This document shows positions 6,067-9,101 of a stretch of DNA of 9,101 nt, one piece after another (position 1 is the stretch's first letter; each line of letters starts with the position of its first letter). The position numbers and the translations under genes were made by a program. This DNA is from Candidatus Jidaibacter sp. GTDB taxonomy: Bacteria > Pseudomonadota > Alphaproteobacteria > Rickettsiales > Midichloriaceae. Under the pieces are notes generated by a model. It saw only the letters and a list, made by a program, of their open reading frames with translations, had not been told where the DNA came from and ran no database searches. The stretch is taken from positions 1-9,101 of the forward strand of contig JAJTHY010000157.1 of assembly GCA_021298045.1 (NCBI GenBank). The letters run 5' to 3'.

Positions 6067-6899
6067 GAAACGTATTTATATGCTTTTGCGGCAAGTCTAA
6101 GAAATAAACTTGCATCAATATTGTCTTCTAAATTCCAGCATGCAGCTAATATTACATGCACAAAATACCAGTTGAATACATCCTGAGTTCTGAAGTTAAA
6201 ATATTGTGCTATAAATGGAATATCCCGCTCAATATCGATAACAAATGCCCATATCTCATTCATAGGAGAACCAATCACACCTTTGGGATCGATCACCATC
6301 CAGTCATAACCATTTTGCAAAATATTATCATGGTGGAGATCACCATGAAGCAAAACATCTGGACCAGTCGTTTTTAACAGCTGATCTCGAAGCTTTCTCG
6401 CTTTTTTAAGGTACGCATCAGGAATGGGCCAGTCCCTATCCAAAGCCGTAAGCCAATCTTGGATATGGGGAAGACTGTGATGCTCCGGTATACTCGCTTG
6501 ATGCAGCTTTTTCATAACTATGCAGGCAATTTCGATAGATTCATGTTCTTGATCGGGAAAATAGCTTTTAAGCGATGTACCAGGCACTGCTCTTTCCAGA
6601 AGCAACATGCCCTTATCTTCAGCAAGCACATTCACTACACCATATCCTGCAAAGCACTTGAGCGCAAAAGTTTCTCGAGTTAGTGCCTCATGATCAAGTC
6701 CCAATTTTAAAATGATAGGACTATCGCCTTGAAATCCAGATAATACATAGTTGTAAGTAAGATTAGTGACCTCAATTAAATCACGTAAATCGAGCTTTGA
6801 AGATATTGCCGCAACAAGCCGAGGTAACCCTGCAATCCAAGCTTGGCCTTTTTCTCCATAAATGCTGATAATGTTGGATGAGAACATATAGCTACCCAT
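6063..6899 (-). CDS. APH(6)/StrB-like (aminoglycoside/hydroxyurea) kinase
   Basis: A 278-residue kinase of the APH_6_hur group, whose best-known members phosphorylate streptomycin at the 6-hydroxyl or hydroxyurea. The nucleotide lysine is in IILKLGL (Lys65) with a helix glutamate in TRETFAL (Glu76). The catalytic loop is LLHGDLHHDNILQ (183-195; Asp187, Asn192) and the DFG-equivalent is VIDPKGVIGSP (202-212). The group's IDPKG signature separates it from the plus-strand APH. The ATG at 6899 overlaps the preceding stop by 8 bp (ATGGGTAG) and has no clear ribosome site. ATG 6887 (Met5) is an alternative with GGGTAG just upstream. It is the last gene of the minus-strand cluster, ending tail to tail with tspO. 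Substrate not proven. Confidence 0.87.
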   Translation of the reverse strand: MGSYMFSSNIISIYGEKGQAWIAGLPRLVAAISSKLDLRDLIEVTNLTYNYVLSGFQGDSPIILKLGLDHEALTRETFALKCFAGYGVVNVLAEDKGMLLLERAVPGTSLKSYFPDQEHESIEIACIVMKKLHQASIPEHHSLPHIQDWLTALDRDWPIPDAYLKKARKLRDQLLKTTGPDVLLHGDLHHDNILQNGYDWMVIDPKGVIGSPMNEIWAFVIDIERDIPFIAQYFNFRTQDVFNWYFVHVILAACWNLEDNIDASLFLRLAAKAYKYVS

Positions 6900-7395
6900 A
6901 ATTTGATTTGATTTTCATTTCATCACTTTTTAGAAACAGGAATTCGTTATCTATTGGCCATTCACAAAAATCTGTGGCGCGATAACCTCTTAACCAAAGT
7001 GTTTTATTAAAATTTCTAATATAAAAGCCATTCGGATAATTTTCATCACTCTCAGGTCTATCTGACGCCACTGTGAGATATGGACCATCTGGTTGCTCCA
7101 AATACTCCAATCTCAAAAATGCAGCGCAGTATAACGGACAGAGCCTTAATCCAAGGTTTGAAGCTCGATTTACAAGCTCTTGAAAAGAGCATGGATTATC
7201 CATACTCAGATCAGATAATGTTAATTTGACAAGGCTTACTTTTTCAGTGCGAGCAGTCGGAGAAAAATTTGGATGATCAAATATTACTTTTGCGTACTCA
7301 TTAAACTGAATGCCAGCTTCAATCAGTTGTTTAATCAGTTGATCCTTTGTTATTCCACCAATAGAAATGGTTTTGAAAATTTCAAGATTACTCAT
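6892..7395 (-). CDS. Conserved protein of unknown function, 167 residues
   Basis: A soluble 167-residue protein with no signal peptide or membrane segment. The N-terminal half starts with a short helix containing GITKDQLIKQLIEAGIQFNEYA (14-35) and continues with HPNFSPTARTEKVSLVKLTL (41-60). The second half is rich in aromatic and Pro/Gly positions: LGLRLCPLYCAAFLRLEYL (81-99), GPYLTVASDRP (104-114), NGFYIRNFNKTLWLRGYRA (122-140), which looks like beta-strands. I recall related small proteins in many proteobacteria, sometimes annotated without good reason as helicase, but know no function. AAGGAG five bases upstream of the ATG (complement of 7401-7406) supports the start, which overlaps the Fic stop as ATGA. 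It sits between Fic and the StrB-like kinase in one operon. Confidence 0.8.
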   Translation of the reverse strand: MSNLEIFKTISIGGITKDQLIKQLIEAGIQFNEYAKVIFDHPNFSPTARTEKVSLVKLTLSDLSMDNPCSFQELVNRASNLGLRLCPLYCAAFLRLEYLEQPDGPYLTVASDRPESDENYPNGFYIRNFNKTLWLRGYRATDFCEWPIDNEFLFLKSDEMKIKSNYG

Positions 7396-8492
7396 AGACT
7401 CTCCTTCACAATAACATCGTAAGGCGCTGCCAACTTATATTTTCTGGCTTTGTTAGAAGCATCTACTATTTCTAAAAAACCGCTTTCAACCCACTTTTTG
7501 CAAAGCGCAGCATTCGTTCTAGGTTGAAATCCAAATAGATCACCTATTTGTTTAGCCGTCACAACATCATATGCTTTAAATAATTCCAAGGCTTTGCGTT
7601 GCTTTGGGTCTAATGTACGGAGCAGCTGCGAATGATCTTTTTCGCCTTTCTCGAAGCTTTGCATCATCTGCGCTACAACTTTTTCAAAAGCAAAAGCCAT
7701 CCCTTCAGTAAAATATTCCACCCAGGGAGTTATATCGCTTTCCGCCCTTCCAAAGTAATAATTGTGAGATGGGCCGATACTGATAGCACGATAATAGCCG
7801 AGTAAGTTTTTAGCATAATATTCTTCAAGAGAATACAGTCCTTTTAAATCATAGCCACCAAGGTGCAAGATTAGCGTCGTCAGTAACCTGCTTGTTCGTC
7901 CATTACCATCGTAATATGGGTGAATTGTGGCAAACTGATAATGAGCAATGCCAGCGACAATGGGGCATGGTATCTCTTCATTTTCTTTAATCCATGATAC
8001 TAAATTGCGCATAAGACCCTGAACATCCTTAGCTTCCGGCGGCATATAGACGATTGTTCCTGTGCCGCTGTCCTTGATAACATTTTGTCCATCTCGGTAA
8101 GGCGTTGGTTTAATACGTGCTCTTCCATCGCTCATCACCAAAGCATGCAAAGTTTGAATGACTTTTTCGGTAACAGGATGATTCTGTGAGGCGTATTGTT
8201 CTAATTGAGCGAGTGCAGCATAATAGCCTTTTACTTCATGCTCATCTCGTTCTCTACCGGGGAAATGTCCTTGAAGTTGAATGACCTCTTTGATCTCCTC
8301 AGGTTTAAGCTGATTGCCTTCTATCATCGTAGAATAATGCGTAGTATATAGCTTTGCAGTTTCACGTAAAGAGGCAAGCACTGTAGGATTAACAGGCAGT
8401 AACGCAACCTTTTCCTTCGCAGCCTCAATTCTCATCAGGCTTTTTGCAATGCCTGGGGTGATACTATAAATGGGTTTAAAGTTTGTCGGCAT
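7392..8492 (-). CDS. fic: Fic family protein (AMPylase type, class II) with C-terminal winged helix
   Basis: A 366-residue Fic protein. Fic domains transfer AMP (less often other groups) from ATP onto hydroxyls of target proteins. The catalytic motif HPYYDGNGRTSR (191-202) matches HPFx[D/E]GN[G/K]R, with His191 as the base, and the flap IVYMPPEAKDV lies at 147-157. An N-terminal inhibitory helix STMIEG (54-59) fits (S/T)xxxE(G/N), with Glu58 the residue that blocks ATP, so this is a self-inhibited class II enzyme. The C-terminal segment (about 290-360), beginning LLRTLDPKQRKALELF, looks like a winged helix-turn-helix, as in SoFic-like proteins, and may bind its own promoter. The start has only a weak GAG. 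It leads an operon with the 167-residue unknown and the StrB-like kinase; its TGA overlaps the next ATG. Confidence 0.95.
   Translation of the reverse strand: MPTNFKPIYSITPGIAKSLMRIEAAKEKVALLPVNPTVLASLRETAKLYTTHYSTMIEGNQLKPEEIKEVIQLQGHFPGRERDEHEVKGYYAALAQLEQYASQNHPVTEKVIQTLHALVMSDGRARIKPTPYRDGQNVIKDSGTGTIVYMPPEAKDVQGLMRNLVSWIKENEEIPCPIVAGIAHYQFATIHPYYDGNGRTSRLLTTLILHLGGYDLKGLYSLEEYYAKNLLGYYRAISIGPSHNYYFGRAESDITPWVEYFTEGMAFAFEKVVAQMMQSFEKGEKDHSQLLRTLDPKQRKALELFKAYDVVTAKQIGDLFGFQPRTNAALCKKWVESGFLEIVDASNKARKYKLAAPYDVIVKESL
7401..7406 (-). promoter_or_regulatory. Ribosome binding site of the 167-residue unknown gene
   Basis: On the minus strand AAGGAG stands five bases before the ATG at 7395, inside the end of the Fic gene. 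It gives this cistron its own strong initiation signal despite the 4-bp overlap. Confidence 0.7.
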
Positions 8493-8527
8493 GATGTAAG
8501 CTCAATATCGGTTTCTCTTGCATTATT

Positions 8528-8575
8528 TATTATGCTGATAAATGGCGTATAAGTCAAGTATAACATGCCGATAAA
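8528..8575. repeat. Two 15-bp direct repeats bracketing the fic promoter, probable operator pair
   Basis: TANNATGCYGATAAA occurs at 8528-8542 and again at 8561-8575 in the same orientation, start to start 33 bp, close to three helical turns. The first copy overlaps the -10 box and the second lies just upstream of the -35. A dimer or tetramer of a winged-helix protein bound to both would cover the promoter. The likely binder is the C-terminal winged helix of the adjacent Fic protein; this is inference from position. Confidence 0.55.
8529..8557 (-). promoter_or_regulatory. Sigma-70 promoter of the fic operon
   Basis: On the minus strand TTGACT (8552-8557) and CATAAT (8529-8534) are separated by 17 bases, five of six matches each. 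Transcription would begin near 8522, leaving a leader of about 30 nt before the fic ATG at 8492. This is the only clear promoter for the minus-strand cluster. Confidence 0.7.
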
Positions 8576-8817
8576 AAGTAACGGAATGATTTGTCACGTC
8601 CGTAAGGTTACATATCTCGTAACTTTAAGGGCATATTGCATGTACTTCAAATCACGAAAATAGAGATTTTATGGACACGTTAATCTTTTACAGAGAATTC
8701 AAAATGGTTCATTTGACACTCTCTAGGTACGCATCTAGAATCGCTTCAGAGATTAAAAACATGACTATACCACCCCAGTTTGGAGTTGGTTAGGTTTGGG
8801 TAAACTGATCTCCGCCA
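8576..8817. other. Gap with no convincing gene upstream of fic
   Basis: Together with the fic leader and promoter, about 325 bp between fic and the next ORF remnant has no supported gene. It holds an imperfect inverted repeat (AAGGTTAC 8604-8611, GTAACTTT 8619-8626) with no T-tract, and a 40-codon plus-strand frame starting at ATG 8671 and ending with TAG at 8791-8793, which has no good ribosome site. No tRNA- or terminator-like structure was seen. Confidence 0.4.
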
Positions 8818-8973
8818 TTAACTGAAAGACAACCGTTCTACACTCGGTGACGGTTGCCCCGCAAAAGCCCAGTCTGCGCGGTGCTTCTCCATGACTTTAT
8901 CCTGACTTTCCCACCCACAAAACAGCCCGTTTTTTCTAAAGTACGCCGCTATATCGCTTTCAGTTATAAAAAA
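8818..8973 (-). pseudogene. 3' fragment of an unidentified gene cut by the IS66-family element
   Basis: On the minus strand an open frame enters from the IS end and runs 52 codons to TAA at 8820-8818. Its residues look protein-like, not random: TESDIAAYFRKNGLFCGWE, then KVMEKHRADWAFAGQPSP and a Ser-rich end. The stretch is visibly richer in G+C than the genes to its left. The frame is cut exactly at the IS terminus at 8974, so the intact gene presumably continues beyond the element. I do not recognise the family. The lack of a start within the remnant and the precise junction point to insertional inactivation. Confidence 0.45.
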
Positions 8974-8998
8974 GTAAGCGTACAGTAAAGGAGGTCTA
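8974..8998. repeat. IS66-type terminal inverted repeat (one end)
   Basis: The sequence from GTAAGCG inwards (GTAAGCGTACAGTAAAGG) is the outer end of the element. The exact length of the inverted repeat cannot be set without the other end; about 15-25 bp is usual for the family. Confidence 0.6.
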
Positions 8999-9008
8999 GT
9001 GCAGTGGG

Positions 9009-9101
9009 TTAATCTAGTTTAATGTTCCACGGAAGGAGTTCTGCGATCTTGGATATCGGATGAGAGACCGTGTTAAAAAGTGTGTCTAAGAGGGCCAAAT
9101 A
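9009..9101 (-). CDS. tnpC: IS66-family transposase (TnpC), C-terminal 30 residues
   Basis: The minus strand from the window edge reads in one frame to TAA at 9011-9009. The last residues, SHPISKIAELLPWNIKLD, match the very conserved C-terminal element of IS66 transposases (H-P-x-x-x-I-x-x-L-L-P-W-N). The upstream residues YLALLDTLFNTV are also compatible. The DDE catalytic domain lies outside the window. The stop is 35 bp from the IS end, as expected for tnpC, the last gene of these elements. Confidence 0.85.
   Translation of the reverse strand, partial: YLALLDTLFNTVSHPISKIAELLPWNIKLD

Larger units (their letters stand above)
8974..9101 (-). mobile_element. End of an IS66-family insertion sequence
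   Basis: The boundary is set by GTAAGCG at 8974, matching the GTAAG-type terminal inverted repeat of IS66-family elements. The IS66 transposase C-terminus is encoded on the minus strand immediately inside (9009-9101). Only this terminus lies in the window; the element continues past 9101. IS66 elements make 8-bp target duplications, so ATAAAAAA (8966-8973) should recur beyond the far end if this is an intact insertion. Confidence 0.8.

Noticed and set aside
8604..8626. Inverted repeat AAGGTTAC / GTAACTTT as a terminator
   Set aside because: Short, imperfect arms and no following T-run on either strand; nothing upstream needs termination here.
8671..8793. 40-codon plus-strand frame beginning MDTLIFYREF
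   Set aside because: No good ribosome site, no recognised family, and its length is compatible with chance. Kept only as a note in the gap entry.
1..9101. CRISPR array, tRNA, rRNA or riboswitch
   Set aside because: No regularly spaced repeats, cloverleaf arms or conserved RNA motif were seen in any gap.

Overview
The window is AT-rich (roughly 40% G+C by eye), uses Shine-Dalgarno sites and sigma-70-type promoters, and ends in an IS66-family element. Together these suggest a low-GC Gram-negative bacterium, perhaps a Legionellales- or Holosporales/Rickettsiales-like proteobacterium. That placement is an inference, and no gene here fixes the genus. The packing of genes and the mobile-element debris suggest an accessory region.

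Left edge (1-120): the first 11 codons of a minus-strand gene run off the window. Upstream of them lie a good ribosome binding site, a near-consensus promoter and an inverted repeat spanning the -10 box to the start codon. Next (109-324) is the 3' remnant of a P-loop nucleotide kinase-like gene that has no start codon. Its TGA overlaps the ATG of the next gene.

Main plus-strand cluster (321-6066): eight intact genes, every one overlapping its neighbour (mostly ATGA, once 8 bp). In order they are a DHFR/RibD-C-like reductase, an AAC(6')-like GNAT, a fused double GNAT, a FosA-like VOC metalloprotein, a GNAT, an APH-family kinase, a DUF6880-like helical protein and a TspO membrane protein. Apart from the last two, they belong to families that modify or inactivate small molecules and antibiotics. 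No gene-specific promoter was found; the 5' end of the transcription unit appears to have been lost with the kinase gene.

Opposing minus-strand cluster (8492-6063): a class II Fic protein with a C-terminal winged helix, a 167-residue protein of unknown function and an APH(6)/StrB-like kinase, again all overlapping. It has a near-consensus promoter (TTGACT-17-CATAAT) bracketed by two 15-bp direct repeats 33 bp apart, a plausible autoregulatory operator pair. The two clusters converge with overlapping stop codons and no terminator between them.

Right edge (8493-9101): about 325 bp with the Fic promoter and no convincing gene, then the 3' end of a minus-strand ORF (8818-8973). This is cut exactly at the GTAAGCG terminus of an IS66-family element, whose transposase C-terminus is readable on the minus strand to the window end.

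The overall picture is two compact, fully overlapping operons of resistance-like enzymes facing each other tail to tail, flanked by a decayed gene on one side and an IS insertion on the other. The physiological substrates of the enzymes cannot be read from sequence.
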